Of a stretch of 64,000 nt of DNA, positions 36,199-45,357 are shown in pieces. The stretch is from an uncultured Sulfitobacter sp. (GTDB lineage: Bacteria > Pseudomonadota > Alphaproteobacteria > Rhodobacterales > Rhodobacteraceae), in NCBI GenBank assembly GCA_947501805.1, contig CANMXJ010000002.1, positions 1 through 64,000 on the forward strand, in the 5' to 3' direction. Made by a program: the position numbers and the translations under genes. The notes under the pieces were generated by a model. The model ran no database searches. It saw only the letters and a list, made by a program, of their open reading frames with translations, and was not told the DNA's origin. Position 1 is the first letter of the stretch; each line of letters opens with the position of its first letter.

Positions 36199-36230
36199 CG
36201 GGGTGCAGTTTTTGCTGCGCCCCGTTTTTT
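36199..36230 (+). terminator. Intrinsic terminator after the binding-protein gene
   Basis: Stem CGGGGTGCAG (36199-36208) with CTGCGCCCCG (36215-36224), one G-U pair, loop TTTTTG, then six T. It lies inside the transporter unit and should give the binding protein a higher mRNA level than the permeases. Confidence 0.88.
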
Positions 36231-36294
36231 ATTACGACCCAAAATAACGCGCTGATCTAATCAGCGGATATTCGATCACAGCAAGGGACACCAC

Positions 36295-37812
36295 ATGTCT
36301 GAATTGGTTATGGCGGCCGACGGTCGTCCGCTCAAAGCATCTCTGAACCGTGCACTGCGGCGTCAAAAGCTGCGTGCACTGGCGTTGATTGCTCCTTTGC
36401 TGATCTTTATTCTGGTGTCATTTGTGATGCCAATTGCGGACATGTTGTTCCGCTCGGTTGAAAACGAGATTGTCGGAGACACACTGCCCCGCACAACCCA
36501 AGCTCTGAAAACCTGGGATCCCTCCGCCGATCAAGCACCGGGAGAAGAGGTTTTTGACGCGCTTTACACTGATATGGCGCTTGCGGTTGAATACAAATCT
36601 CACACCCGTCTGGGCAGCCGCCTGAACTACGAAAAAACAGGCATTGCGTCGATGTTTCGCAAATCTGGCCGACGGGTCTCAAAGTTCAAGACCGATGTGT
36701 ACAAAGACACCTTCGTCGCCGCCGATGCCGCGTACAGTGATGCGGGGCAATGGGAGCGTTGGATGTCCGACGCAGAGATCCGTGCTAATCTGCCCGTGAC
36801 CACGGACGCCTATGATGGTTGGGCAAAAATGCTTGTCGAGGCCGAAGGCGATGTGCCGGGCGAAGAGCAGCCTTGGAATTTTGTCTATGCGGCCCTTTAT
36901 CAAGATGCGGTCGCTGGCGCTGAGTTGCCGATTGCGGTGGATGTTTCTGCCATTGAACCGGTTTCTATCAGCGCACAGTTTGCAGCGGTAGATGACAGTT
37001 GGCTGGACCCTGACGTGTGGCGCACGATCAAAACCTATGCGCCCAAATACACTAACGGATACTTCTTGAACTCTGTCGACCTGATGAAAGGCGCAGAAGG
37101 GATTGAACAACGGCCGGATAACGAAAAGATCTATGTCGTTCTGTTTGTCCGCACGATGATCATGTCGCTCTCGATTATGGGCATGTGCGTTTTGCTGGGC
37201 TATCCTATCGCGTGGCTTTTGGCGAACCTCAAGGACCGCACGGCAAACTTGCTGATGATCCTTGTATTGTTACCTTTCTGGACGTCGCTTTTGGTGCGGA
37301 CCTCTGCCTGGAAAGTGTTGTTGCAACAGCAAGGCGTGATCAATGACCTATTGGTCTGGATCGGACTCGTGGCAGACGACAACAGATTGCAATTGATCAA
37401 CAACCAGACTGGTACGATTATCGCGATGACGCATATTCTGCTGCCCTTTATGATCTTGCCTCTTTATTCGGTCATGAAGACAATTCCGCCCAGCTATCTA
37501 CGTGCTGCAAAGTCATTGGGGGCGACAAACTGGACAGCTTTCTGGCGCGTCTATTTTCCACAATCCGTTCCGGGAATTGGCGCGGGGTGTATCCTCGTGT
37601 TCATTCTTGCGATCGGATACTACATCACGCCCGAGCTGGTAGGTGGCACCAAAGGTGTCTTCATATCCAACCGGATTGCCTACCACATCTCAAGTTCTCT
37701 GAACTGGGGGTTGGCAGCGGCACTTGGTACCATTCTTCTGGTGATCGTCATGGCGCTCTATTGGGCTTACGACAAGATCGTTGGCATCGATAACGTGAAA
37801 TTGGGGGGCTAA
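36295..37812 (+). CDS. ABC transporter permease with long periplasmic insert
   Basis: A 505-residue PotB-type permease. The first helix is at about 27-50. A hydrophilic stretch of about 220 residues (about 51-270) then precedes the usual permease core, which starts near VVLFVRTMIMSLSIMG. The EAA loop is AAKSLGATNWTAFWRVYFPQSV. Typical PotB proteins have 280-300 residues, so the insert is the extra part, and it is placed on the periplasmic side after helix one. Four bases separate its stop from the next permease gene. Confidence 0.9.
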   Translation: MSELVMAADGRPLKASLNRALRRQKLRALALIAPLLIFILVSFVMPIADMLFRSVENEIVGDTLPRTTQALKTWDPSADQAPGEEVFDALYTDMALAVEYKSHTRLGSRLNYEKTGIASMFRKSGRRVSKFKTDVYKDTFVAADAAYSDAGQWERWMSDAEIRANLPVTTDAYDGWAKMLVEAEGDVPGEEQPWNFVYAALYQDAVAGAELPIAVDVSAIEPVSISAQFAAVDDSWLDPDVWRTIKTYAPKYTNGYFLNSVDLMKGAEGIEQRPDNEKIYVVLFVRTMIMSLSIMGMCVLLGYPIAWLLANLKDRTANLLMILVLLPFWTSLLVRTSAWKVLLQQQGVINDLLVWIGLVADDNRLQLINNQTGTIIAMTHILLPFMILPLYSVMKTIPPSYLRAAKSLGATNWTAFWRVYFPQSVPGIGAGCILVFILAIGYYITPELVGGTKGVFISNRIAYHISSSLNWGLAAALGTILLVIVMALYWAYDKIVGIDNVKLGG

Positions 37813-37815
37813 GAA

Positions 37816-38709
37816 ATGTCCGGACTTCCACCATATGCAACCACCGGGCAGCGTGCTTGGTACTATTCCTTTCGCGTGATCTGCGGGCTGATATTCTTTT
37901 TTCTGATTGCGCCGATCATGGTGATTATCCCGCTTTCATTCAACGCGCAGGATTTCTTTACCTTTACCCCTGAAATGTTGTCGTTTGACCCGGCGGGTTA
38001 TTCGACCAAGCATTATGAGGATTTCTTCACGAACTCCGATTGGCAGCTGGCCTTACGCAACTCCCTGAAAATCGCGCCGGTCGCGACCTTGCTTTCTGTA
38101 TCCTTGGGGACGCTGGCGGCGATTGGCCTGAGCCAAAGTCACGTGCCGTTTCGCCGTGCGATTATGGCTACCTTGATATCGCCGATGATTGTGCCACTGA
38201 TCATCTCTGCGACGGGCATGTATTTCTTCTATTCTAACCCCTACATCCCGACACCATTTGGCAAGATCGAACTGCCATTCACGTTGACTGGAACCTATAT
38301 TGGCGTGGTTCTGGCGCATGCAGCCTTGGGCATTCCTTTTGTGATTATCACGGTCACAGCAACGCTTGTCGGGTTTGATAAATCACTGACACGGGCGGCA
38401 GCAAATATGGGGGCCGGTCCAGTGACCACGTTTTTCCGCGTGCAAATGCCGTTGATTTTGCCCGGTGTGGTGTCTGGTGGCCTGTTTGCCTTCATCACGT
38501 CATTTGACGAGGTTGTTGTTGTTCTGTTTGTTGGCTCCGCCGGTCAAAAGACGCTGCCTTGGCAGATGTTCACGGGCCTGCGCGAACAGATTAGCCCGAC
38601 CATCCTGGCGGTTGCCACAATCCTTATTGCGGTTTCAATTGCTTTGCTGTTCGTCGTTGAATTGCTGCGCCGCCGGTCCGAGCGCTTGCGCGGGCTATCG
38701 CCAAGTTAA
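37816..38709 (+). CDS. ABC transporter permease, polyamine (PotC) type
   Basis: A 297-residue permease with six hydrophobic helices and the EAA-type loop RAAANMGAGPVTTFFRVQMPLILPG. Forms the channel with the longer permease. It starts four bases after that gene. Its stop overlaps the end of the convergent racemase-family gene by four bases. Confidence 0.92.
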   Translation: MSGLPPYATTGQRAWYYSFRVICGLIFFFLIAPIMVIIPLSFNAQDFFTFTPEMLSFDPAGYSTKHYEDFFTNSDWQLALRNSLKIAPVATLLSVSLGTLAAIGLSQSHVPFRRAIMATLISPMIVPLIISATGMYFFYSNPYIPTPFGKIELPFTLTGTYIGVVLAHAALGIPFVIITVTATLVGFDKSLTRAAANMGAGPVTTFFRVQMPLILPGVVSGGLFAFITSFDEVVVVLFVGSAGQKTLPWQMFTGLREQISPTILAVATILIAVSIALLFVVELLRRRSERLRGLSPS

Positions 38710-39449
38710 GCCGCATCTATCCGCCAAAGCCGTCCCGGTAGGGACGGCGGCGGTGTGATCCCTGCAAGTTTGAACAGATGCCAGGCCAATACCTGATTGC
38801 TGGCAAGAACCGGCAGGCCTGTCTGTTCTTCGAGATCGTCGATCACGTCCAGCGTGCGAAGATTCGTGCAAGACAAAAAGAGCGCCTCACATGCCGTATC
38901 TTGCGCGATCCGAAGTACGGCAGTGCGAAGAGAGGTTTGTGAAATACGGACCACATTTGATTCCAACGATTCGTTGAAGCTACCAAAACGCTGCACAAAG
39001 ATGCCGGCATCTGCCAAGACGACGCGCAGGCGCGTGGAAATTTCCTCGACATAGGGGCTGATCAAGCCAATCCGCCGGATGCCAAGTCTGTGGCATGCTG
39101 CAATAAGGGCTGCGGCGGGGTCCGTGACATGTTGTGTTTTTGCCCCTTTACGGATCAATTTGGCAACCTGCCCAGACCCGATTTGTGCGCTGGCCGACGT
39201 ACAGCCATAGCCGATTGCCGCAAGCGCAGCGCCCCGTGGCAGTAGCTGCGCGGCTTGGGTCAACTTGCCTTCCATGCCCGCGATCATGTCTGTGTCCAAT
39301 TCGGAACCCGAAGGGACCCGACTGACCAGCAGTTCAACATCCGGAGGCAACAACCAGCGCATGTCCCTTTCTAGGGTCTCATCCGATTGTAAAACAACAA
39401 GGCCAAGTTGGGTCGGATGGTCTTTGTCCAATTCATATGACAGTTTCAT
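38706..39449 (-). CDS. Asp/Glu racemase-superfamily protein (maleate isomerase/EutA-like)
   Basis: A 247-residue protein of the family with two catalytic cysteines. The first is in YGCTSASAQIG (about residue 83) and the second in FLSCTNLRTLD (about residue 193). Members include maleate cis-trans isomerase, arylmalonate decarboxylase and EutA of ectoine catabolism. Third in a leftward chain: its ATG overlaps the M24 gene stop. Its substrate is not certain. Confidence 0.85.
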   Translation of the reverse strand: MKLSYELDKDHPTQLGLVVLQSDETLERDMRWLLPPDVELLVSRVPSGSELDTDMIAGMEGKLTQAAQLLPRGAALAAIGYGCTSASAQIGSGQVAKLIRKGAKTQHVTDPAAALIAACHRLGIRRIGLISPYVEEISTRLRVVLADAGIFVQRFGSFNESLESNVVRISQTSLRTAVLRIAQDTACEALFLSCTNLRTLDVIDDLEEQTGLPVLASNQVLAWHLFKLAGITPPPSLPGRLWRIDAA

Positions 39450-40609
39450 GACAACACCCGAATGTCCGCAGATTGAGGGGCAGACAGAAATGATGCACCC
39501 GTCTTTGTGATCACTATATCTTCTTCATGCACCATTATCTTACCGTTTGGCAAAGTAACGCCAGGCTCAAGGGTCAACACCATCCCGGCTTCCAAAACAC
39601 TATGATCCTGCGCGATGATGGAAGGCCACTCGGTGAGCTGCATGCCCAAGCCATGTCCCAACCGGCCAGCGTCTGATCCATTCCGATTCGGATCTACCAT
39701 ATCGTTCATCGCATGGAACAAGTCCGAGATGGGCACACCCGGCTTTGCGAGATTGAAGGCGGTTTGTGTTGCTTGGATCAGGCACGCATGAGCCTCTTGC
39801 ACCACTCCTGACGGTGGCCCCACGCTAAAATTGCGATCAAAGTCGCAGAAATAACCATCCCGTGTCAAACCGGTATCAAGCATTAGAACATCGCCCCGCG
39901 CAAGAGGCACATCTGTTGCTGGTGAAATCACATCGTCATAGCCATTCCGGCCTGCGGCCCCAGCTAGGTAGGGAACCCAATCCGCCCCTTCTTCAAGGCA
40001 GAGCATTTGAAATTTGCGAAAGATCGCGGCAAGGGAGGTCCCAACGGTTGCGATTTCCGACACTCTGTCAAATGCACGGATTGCGACAGCAGTCGCCATT
40101 TTTATCTTCGCGATTTCGGCGTCCGATTTTATCAACCGAAGGCGACGGGTGATAGCGTGATCCCCTTCGATCATCCGTGGAGAGATATGCTTTTTCAATG
40201 TGTTGAAGTCGGACAACGGCATGCGCAGATGGCTCTCCATTTGGTTCGCAACACCGATCTTGCCCTGTGCTGATGTGACGTCATTCAGAGTCTGTGCCAA
40301 AAGCGTTACGCCATCATCAACGTAGTCAGGCGATTGCCATGTCCGGATATCGGTGATCCAGGTTTGCCGCATCAGGTGCGCCCCGATCGACGGAATAACA
40401 GCAATAGGATCGCCTGATGCAGGAATTACAACAAACCACGGGCGCGTCGGGCTTTCCCAAAATCGAGTTAGAAATCCGGTATAGTATCTCACCTCGGGTT
40501 CGGTGCTGAGCAAAATCGCATCAAGCCCCGATTGCGCCATCAGAGTTTGCGCGCTGCGTGTGCGGTTTTGAAATTCTTTCTTTTCGAAACCACGTTTCGG
40601 GCTGATCAT
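39446..40609 (-). CDS. M24-family (aminopeptidase P/creatinase-fold) hydrolase
   Basis: A 387-residue pita-bread-fold enzyme. The N-terminal domain has RYYTGFLTRFWES. Metal ligands are complete: Asp in MLDTGLT and FCDFDRNFS, His in GHGLGMQLTEWP, Glu in LTLEPGVTL and VHEEDIVI. Members include Xaa-Pro peptidases, creatinase and the ectoine hydrolase DoeA/EutD. The frame is open to 40750, but the ATG at 40609 overlaps the ammonia-lyase stop (ATGA), the same arrangement as at the other end. With its neighbours it could be an ectoine- or amide-degrading enzyme. Confidence 0.85.
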   Translation of the reverse strand: MISPKRGFEKKEFQNRTRSAQTLMAQSGLDAILLSTEPEVRYYTGFLTRFWESPTRPWFVVIPASGDPIAVIPSIGAHLMRQTWITDIRTWQSPDYVDDGVTLLAQTLNDVTSAQGKIGVANQMESHLRMPLSDFNTLKKHISPRMIEGDHAITRRLRLIKSDAEIAKIKMATAVAIRAFDRVSEIATVGTSLAAIFRKFQMLCLEEGADWVPYLAGAAGRNGYDDVISPATDVPLARGDVLMLDTGLTRDGYFCDFDRNFSVGPPSGVVQEAHACLIQATQTAFNLAKPGVPISDLFHAMNDMVDPNRNGSDAGRLGHGLGMQLTEWPSIIAQDHSVLEAGMVLTLEPGVTLPNGKIMVHEEDIVITKTGASFLSAPQSADIRVLS

Positions 40610-41652
40610 GTGTCTGCTTGCTCGCTGAGAATAACCAATACCCGCGAAGAGCAATCGAGTGCAAAGCTGGTTTTTTGCATGGCTGCAGCCAAAAGACCGG
40701 CAACGCCTGCGGCCCCGGATGGTGTCGATGCCAAGCCCGCTTTCATACAAGCGTTATTCCCTACATTGCCTTCGTTTTCTGAAATTGTCATAAAGGTATC
40801 AGCATCGCGGGCCAGCCCTTTGAGCGCGATCAGGGACGGTTCCTTGCAATCCAGCCGCCCCATCGCCGAAGCGGGGCCGGTTGTTTCAAGGGGACGTCCC
40901 TCGGCAACGGATGCAAAAAGGGCCGGCGCAACTTCGGGTTCAACAACGACAATTCGAGGGTCTTTTCCCCAAGAGGCGCGTGCACAAGCGGCGCAGGCTG
41001 CAGCCAATCCGCCGACACCTGCTTGCAGAAAAATATGCGTTGGAGGTGCAGCGATTTGGTGCACGGCTTCTTGCATTAAAACAAGATAACCCTCCATCAG
41101 ACGGTGTGGGCGCTCAATATAGCCGGGCCAAGAGCTGTCCGACAGCAAAACCCAACCGTTAGATTGCGCGGCCTCAGCGGCACCTTGCATGCTTTGCTCG
41201 TAGGTCGCGCCATGACGGCAGACGTCGGCACCCTGATCACGCAGCCGTTGGGCAAAACTCTCCGGCACTGTTTGTGCAAGATAAATCACGGCCTTTGCCC
41301 CGAATGCGGCTGCTCCGGCAGCAACAGAAAGGCCGTGGTTTCCCGCACTTGCCGTAACGTAGGTCTGGCCCTTTGCGCTGCCGGTCTCGGCATCATGGGC
41401 AATCACATATGCTGCACCCAGAGCCTTGAAACTGCCCAATCCCATGCGTCCGCGTTCGTCTTTTACATGGACACTGTGGACCCCCGCCATTTCCGCCAGT
41501 GAGTCAGCGAGGATCAGAGGGGTCTGTTCTGCTTCTGGACAGCGTTCCAGAAGCATTGCCGGACGGGCAGCATCGTCGCTTGGCCAAGGGATGTTAATGA
41601 GCTGCGACAAGACTGTCTGCCGCTGGGTATCACTGATGTGTAAGTGCTTCAT
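40606..41652 (-). CDS. PLP-dependent ammonia-lyase (diaminopropionate ammonia-lyase/EutB-like)
   Basis: A 348-residue fold-type II PLP enzyme. The PLP lysine is in LGSFKALGAAY, followed by TASAGNHGLSVAAGA. SDSSWPGYIERPHRLMEGY and PTHIFLQAGVGGLAAA closely follow diaminopropionate ammonia-lyase, which converts 2,3-diaminopropionate to pyruvate and ammonia. The EutB protein of ectoine clusters is a related alternative. It is the first gene of the coupled trio, 74 bases after the response-regulator gene on the same strand. Confidence 0.82.
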   Translation of the reverse strand: MKHLHISDTQRQTVLSQLINIPWPSDDAARPAMLLERCPEAEQTPLILADSLAEMAGVHSVHVKDERGRMGLGSFKALGAAYVIAHDAETGSAKGQTYVTASAGNHGLSVAAGAAAFGAKAVIYLAQTVPESFAQRLRDQGADVCRHGATYEQSMQGAAEAAQSNGWVLLSDSSWPGYIERPHRLMEGYLVLMQEAVHQIAAPPTHIFLQAGVGGLAAACAACARASWGKDPRIVVVEPEVAPALFASVAEGRPLETTGPASAMGRLDCKEPSLIALKGLARDADTFMTISENEGNVGNNACMKAGLASTPSGAAGVAGLLAAAMQKTSFALDCSSRVLVILSEQADT

Positions 41653-41726
41653 GCTCCTTGGCTAGCACGGGTACTGCAGTTCTGGAATAGGTTTGCAGTG
41701 CTGTTCTGTCGGCAGATGGTATCAAA

Positions 41727-42149
41727 TCAGTGGTGGTTTCCCTCTGTCGTTATCAACTCACTTAAAGCACCCAATTGGGCGCGGGTTAGTGGTTTGTTGA
41801 GGAAATCCCTCACAACTTCAAAGCTTTTTGCACGTATCGCGTCTCTTGGATTGAGGGAGGTTGTCAGCATAACAACAATGGGACACAGATCAACGCCGAA
41901 CTCTTTTGTTGCCGCTTCGAGAAATTCGAAACCGTCCATTTTGGGCATGTTGATGTCCAACAAGATCAGGTCAGGGTTGCGCGTATCCGGATCACGAATG
42001 TAGCCAAGGGCATCTTCCGCCTCGAGATATTGCAGTAAGTTATCAACCAGACCCGAGCTTTGCGCGATGCGACGATAGATCATCTGGTCAAATTCGCTGT
42101 CGTCAATCAACATCAGTGTGTGGATTGGATAAGGATTTGTGTCTTTCAT
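41727..42149 (-). CDS. Single-domain response regulator
   Basis: A 140-residue receiver of the Rcp1/CheY-like type. Acceptor Asp65 is in LLDINMPKMDG; the acidic pair is IDD near residue 16, Thr is in MLTTSLN and Lys in FLNKPL. It has no output domain. Its start overlaps the kinase stop by ATGA, so the two form a pair. It probably relays phosphate to another kinase or acts by protein contacts. Confidence 0.93.
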   Translation of the reverse strand: MKDTNPYPIHTLMLIDDSEFDQMIYRRIAQSSGLVDNLLQYLEAEDALGYIRDPDTRNPDLILLDINMPKMDGFEFLEAATKEFGVDLCPIVVMLTTSLNPRDAIRAKSFEVVRDFLNKPLTRAQLGALSELITTEGNHH

Positions 42150-43306
42150 GCGATCTTTAATCCTATGGTAAACGTCGCACCCTGATCGGGACGTGAGACC
42201 AGGTCGATTTCGCTGTCATGGTTGGACGCAATCCGGCGGCAGATTGCCAGACCCAAACCTGACCCGGCGTAGTCAGTAACTGCATTTAGCCGCTTGAACA
42301 CAGTGAATACTTCCTGATGCTTGTGAGCTGGTATGCCAATGCCATTATCGGCAACTGCGATTGCAGCACTTGTTCCGTCAGGCGTCTCTTTTGAGGAAAT
42401 CCAAACCAGCGATTTGGCACCGGGCGGATGAAATTTAAGGGCATTTTCGATTAGGTTTGCGAACAGGATACGCATCTGATTTTCATCGGCTCTTACAACA
42501 GGTAACTCGCCAATCTCGACAGATGCATTCTGGCTTTGGATCAATGCTTTCTTATCTTCCACGATATCGCGAATGATCCGGGAGAGTGGAACCGCTTTGA
42601 GGATTAAGTCCTGATCCACCACACGGGTATAGTTCAATACATCGTCAACAAGTGTTCCCATGCGTCGGGCTGTCGCAAGCGACATGTTGACCAGATCAAC
42701 CGCGTCGGCTTGAAAATCACCCCGATGTGTTTCAAGCAACTCTGTCAACAGCAGGTTCAGTGTGTTTGACGGTGCTTTCATGTCGTGTGACATCGCATAG
42801 GAAAAAGCGCGCAGCTCTTCGTTGGTGTTTGTCGCTTTAAGGTGGCCTGCCAATGCTTGTTCTTCAGCGGCCTTTTGCGCTGTGATATCGGATGCGACAC
42901 CGATATGACGGATGACCTGTCCGGCACTATCGCGATCAAAGACGGTGTCATTGGACAACAACCACACCCAGAAACCCATCTTGTGCCGCATACGATATTC
43001 CACACGTAGTACTTCACCATCGGCAAGGCTTTTCAGACTCTCGAATTGTGCTGCAACTTTTGACCAATCATCAGGATGGCAAAGCCGGGGCATCAGCCCG
43101 GCACCCATTTCTTGTATCTCGGAAGCAGAATATCCCAGAGAGGACCCAAGCGACCGATTGGAATATTCATTGGACTGTGTCGATTGATTAAAGACGTAGA
43201 TAATGCTCGGAACGATGTCCGTGACTTTCTGCAAGAAAGGTGCAGCATCCCAGGAAGAAAGACCAGCATAGGCAACATCGTCTAATACGGTCAGGCTCTG
43301 GGACAT
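42146..43306 (-). CDS. PAS-containing sensor histidine kinase
   Basis: A 386-residue cytoplasmic kinase without membrane helices. PAS domain at about 25-145 (SIIYVFNQ, then the PAC part EYRMRHKMGFWVWLLSND). H-box YAMSHDMKAPSNTL with His174. The ATPase domain has N (ENALKFHPPG), G1 (AVADNGIGIP) and G2 (GSGLGLAIC). The H-box style matches phytochrome-related kinases that pair with Rcp1-type receivers, as seen directly downstream. The signal is unknown. Confidence 0.93.
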   Translation of the reverse strand: MSQSLTVLDDVAYAGLSSWDAAPFLQKVTDIVPSIIYVFNQSTQSNEYSNRSLGSSLGYSASEIQEMGAGLMPRLCHPDDWSKVAAQFESLKSLADGEVLRVEYRMRHKMGFWVWLLSNDTVFDRDSAGQVIRHIGVASDITAQKAAEEQALAGHLKATNTNEELRAFSYAMSHDMKAPSNTLNLLLTELLETHRGDFQADAVDLVNMSLATARRMGTLVDDVLNYTRVVDQDLILKAVPLSRIIRDIVEDKKALIQSQNASVEIGELPVVRADENQMRILFANLIENALKFHPPGAKSLVWISSKETPDGTSAAIAVADNGIGIPAHKHQEVFTVFKRLNAVTDYAGSGLGLAICRRIASNHDSEIDLVSRPDQGATFTIGLKIA

Positions 43307-43579
43307 ACATTTTCCTCGGTTTACGGCAAAACTAGAGGTGATTCATTAAGCGTCGGTAAAGAAACGGCATCAAAGGGACATTCTGGTTCCCAAACAACCT
43401 TTCCGGGGCTTTTCCAAAATTGCCGTGCCAAGGCCTGATTGGCGCGCCCGTAGTTTTTTATTCTTCGTGAAATTTGCGCTCACTATCCTTGGGCGTTCTT
43501 AACAAATCGCCAATGGATCATTAATTTTGCATACTACGCTGCGCAGAATGGGCCCCAACGGGTCTGCCGACCAAGAAAA

Positions 43580-43983
43580 CAAAGGCTTAAAGAGCATAGG
43601 TTACTGGATTATGCGCCGCGGAAAAACATGCGCAACAACTACGGTTTCAGCGCGGAGGAAAAACAGACCGCGACCTATACAGGCTTGGGAATGAACATCA
43701 ATGTGCATGACCAATGGGCGGTAGAAAGCCCCGGACCAATCTTTGACCGCACCCGCGAGCACCTTGGCAAAACGGATGTGCAATCATCAGATACCGCCGC
43801 ATACTGCGTGCTGCAATTGCGGCAATCAAGGACGGGCAGGAAGACAAACTGCCGATGTGGCGAGGGCTTTATCCTCAAATCTTCTATGGGCCGATTTCAA
43901 ACGACACGACTTGCGCCGCGAGCAACGGCGTGTCGCTTGCCTCGATTGGGATTCCATTGATTGATCTGGCGATAAGAGTGTGA
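43580..43983 (+). pseudogene. Rieske aromatic oxygenase alpha subunit, C-terminal remnant
   Basis: The frame from about 43580 gives RLLDYAPRKNMRNNYGFS, then GMNINVHDQWAVESPGPIFDRTREHLGKTD. This is the stretch found near the end of phthalate-4,5-dioxygenase/LigXa-type oxygenases (QDxAVQExMGPIxDRxxEHLGxxD). After GKTD a G appears lost near 43788, and the sense continues in the next frame as AIIRYRRILRAAIAAIKDG. The Rieske domain and the catalytic iron triad are missing. It is a truncated, frameshifted gene. Function before decay: ring hydroxylation or O-demethylation, substrate unknown. Confidence 0.8.
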
Positions 43984-43986
43984 CGG

Positions 43987-44479
43987 ATGGACACTCTCAA
44001 AGAGCAGGCCAGTAGCGGTGCCTTTGCGTGCGCCGGTATGATCGCGGGCGGTGCCATTGATCGTTGCGCCGAGATCGTGGCCCGGTTGGAAGTCGCAGGG
44101 CTGGAAACTTTGCGTGTCTTGTTTACGGAGCAGCATGGTGTATTGCGCGGTAAAACAATCGTGGCTTCTGCCCTTCCAGCGCTTTTGGCTGATAGCATGG
44201 CTGCTTCCTCCACGCTGCTGCTCAAGGATACCTCGCACCGCACTGCCTTTCCGGTTTGGCCCGTAGGTAGTGATGCTGCAGGCGGCAGGGGATATACTGA
44301 TGGCACCAGACCCCAAGACATTTCGCATCCTGCCCTGGTCGTCGCATTCTGTTTGGGTGCTTTGTGATCTGGTCCCTACTTCCGGCGTGCGGAGTGGGAT
44401 CATCACCTTCAAAGTGTATCCGAATGGGAGCAGCAAGAGTATCTTGGCTTCTATTGACAGGCTTGCATGGCAAGGCTGA
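43987..44479 (+). pseudogene. Glutamine-synthetase-like protein, N-terminal remnant
   Basis: The first frame reads IDRCAEIVARLEVAGLETLRVLFTEQ, then HGVLRGKTIVASALPALL and LLLKDTSHRTAFPVW. The sense then shifts by one base near 44275 to AAGDILMAPDPKTFRILPW and ends at 44479. This is the N-terminal domain of the glutamine-synthetase superfamily (the gamma-glutamyl-amine ligase branch). The catalytic ATP/Glu domain is gone. It begins three bases after the Rieske remnant, so both once belonged to one operon. Confidence 0.8.
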
Positions 44480-44522
44480 TCCCTGTCTAAATTAGCACAG
44501 GAAATGAACAGGAGTTCGATTA

Positions 44523-45290
44523 ATGGAAATGTGGTTAGGAAACGTGGCGATCGTCACCGGAGGTGCGTCGGGTTTGGGCGCTGCAACGGCTGAGGCTTTG
44601 AAAAATGCCGGCCTCAAAGTTGCTGTATTTGATCTGAACAAGGAGGCCGGTGCCGCAAAGGCTGCGGAGCTTGGTGGTGCTTTCTATACTGTTGACGTCT
44701 CGGATGCCGTAAGTGTCAAAACGGCGATGGACGCAGTCGTGGCTGACATGGGTGCGCCACGTGTGTTGGTTAACTGCGCGGGCATCGGCCCTGCGTCTAA
44801 AACAGTTTCTCGGGGCGAAGCCCATGATCCTGCGATGTTTGCAAAAGTCATCGGGATTAATCTTGTCGGCTCGTTTATCTGCGCATCGGAGGCGGCATCG
44901 CGCATGGTTGCGCAAGACCCGATGGCACCGGATGGCGCGCGCGGCGTGATCATCAACACGGCCTCGGTTGCGGCCTATGAAGGGCAGATCGGGCAGGTGG
45001 CTTATGCAGCGTCCAAAGGTGGCATTGTCGGCATGACCCTGCCCATGGCGCGCGATCTGGCAGACAAAGGGGTGCGCGTTTGCACGATTGCTCCGGGCCT
45101 GTTCCTAACGCCGTTGTTGGAAGGCTTGCCGCAGGATGTGCAGGACTCGCTAGGCAAACAAGTGCCGTTCCCGTCGCGCTTGGGTCATCCTGCGGAATAC
45201 GGCAAACTGGTTTGCCATATTCTCGACAATCCGATGCTCAATGGCGAGGTGATCCGTCTTGACGGTGCCATCCGCATGACACCGCGTTAA
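44523..45290 (+). CDS. SDR oxidoreductase (3-hydroxyacyl-CoA dehydrogenase type 2-like)
   Basis: A 255-residue short-chain dehydrogenase. Cofactor motif TGGASGLG, NCAG, and active-site YAASKGG with Ser in NTASVAAYEG. The sequence follows human HSD17B10/3-hydroxyacyl-CoA dehydrogenase type 2, which oxidises 3-hydroxyacyl-CoA with NAD. It is the only intact gene behind the decayed Rieske and GS-like genes. CAGGAG precedes the ATG at 44523. A hairpin closes the unit. Confidence 0.88.
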   Translation: MEMWLGNVAIVTGGASGLGAATAEALKNAGLKVAVFDLNKEAGAAKAAELGGAFYTVDVSDAVSVKTAMDAVVADMGAPRVLVNCAGIGPASKTVSRGEAHDPAMFAKVIGINLVGSFICASEAASRMVAQDPMAPDGARGVIINTASVAAYEGQIGQVAYAASKGGIVGMTLPMARDLADKGVRVCTIAPGLFLTPLLEGLPQDVQDSLGKQVPFPSRLGHPAEYGKLVCHILDNPMLNGEVIRLDGAIRMTPR

Positions 45291-45307
45291 ACGCAATCAG
45301 CAAACAG

Positions 45308-45341
45308 GGGCTGCGTGATCCAGCATCCGCTCACGCGGCCC
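45308..45341. terminator. Terminator hairpin between SDR and mnhG
   Basis: GGGCTGCGTGA (45308-45318) pairs with TCACGCGGCCC (45331-45341) over 11 positions with one G-U pair and a 12-base loop. It lies between two convergent genes. There is no T-run of note. Confidence 0.6.
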
Positions 45342-45357
45342 TTGATACCCAATTGCT

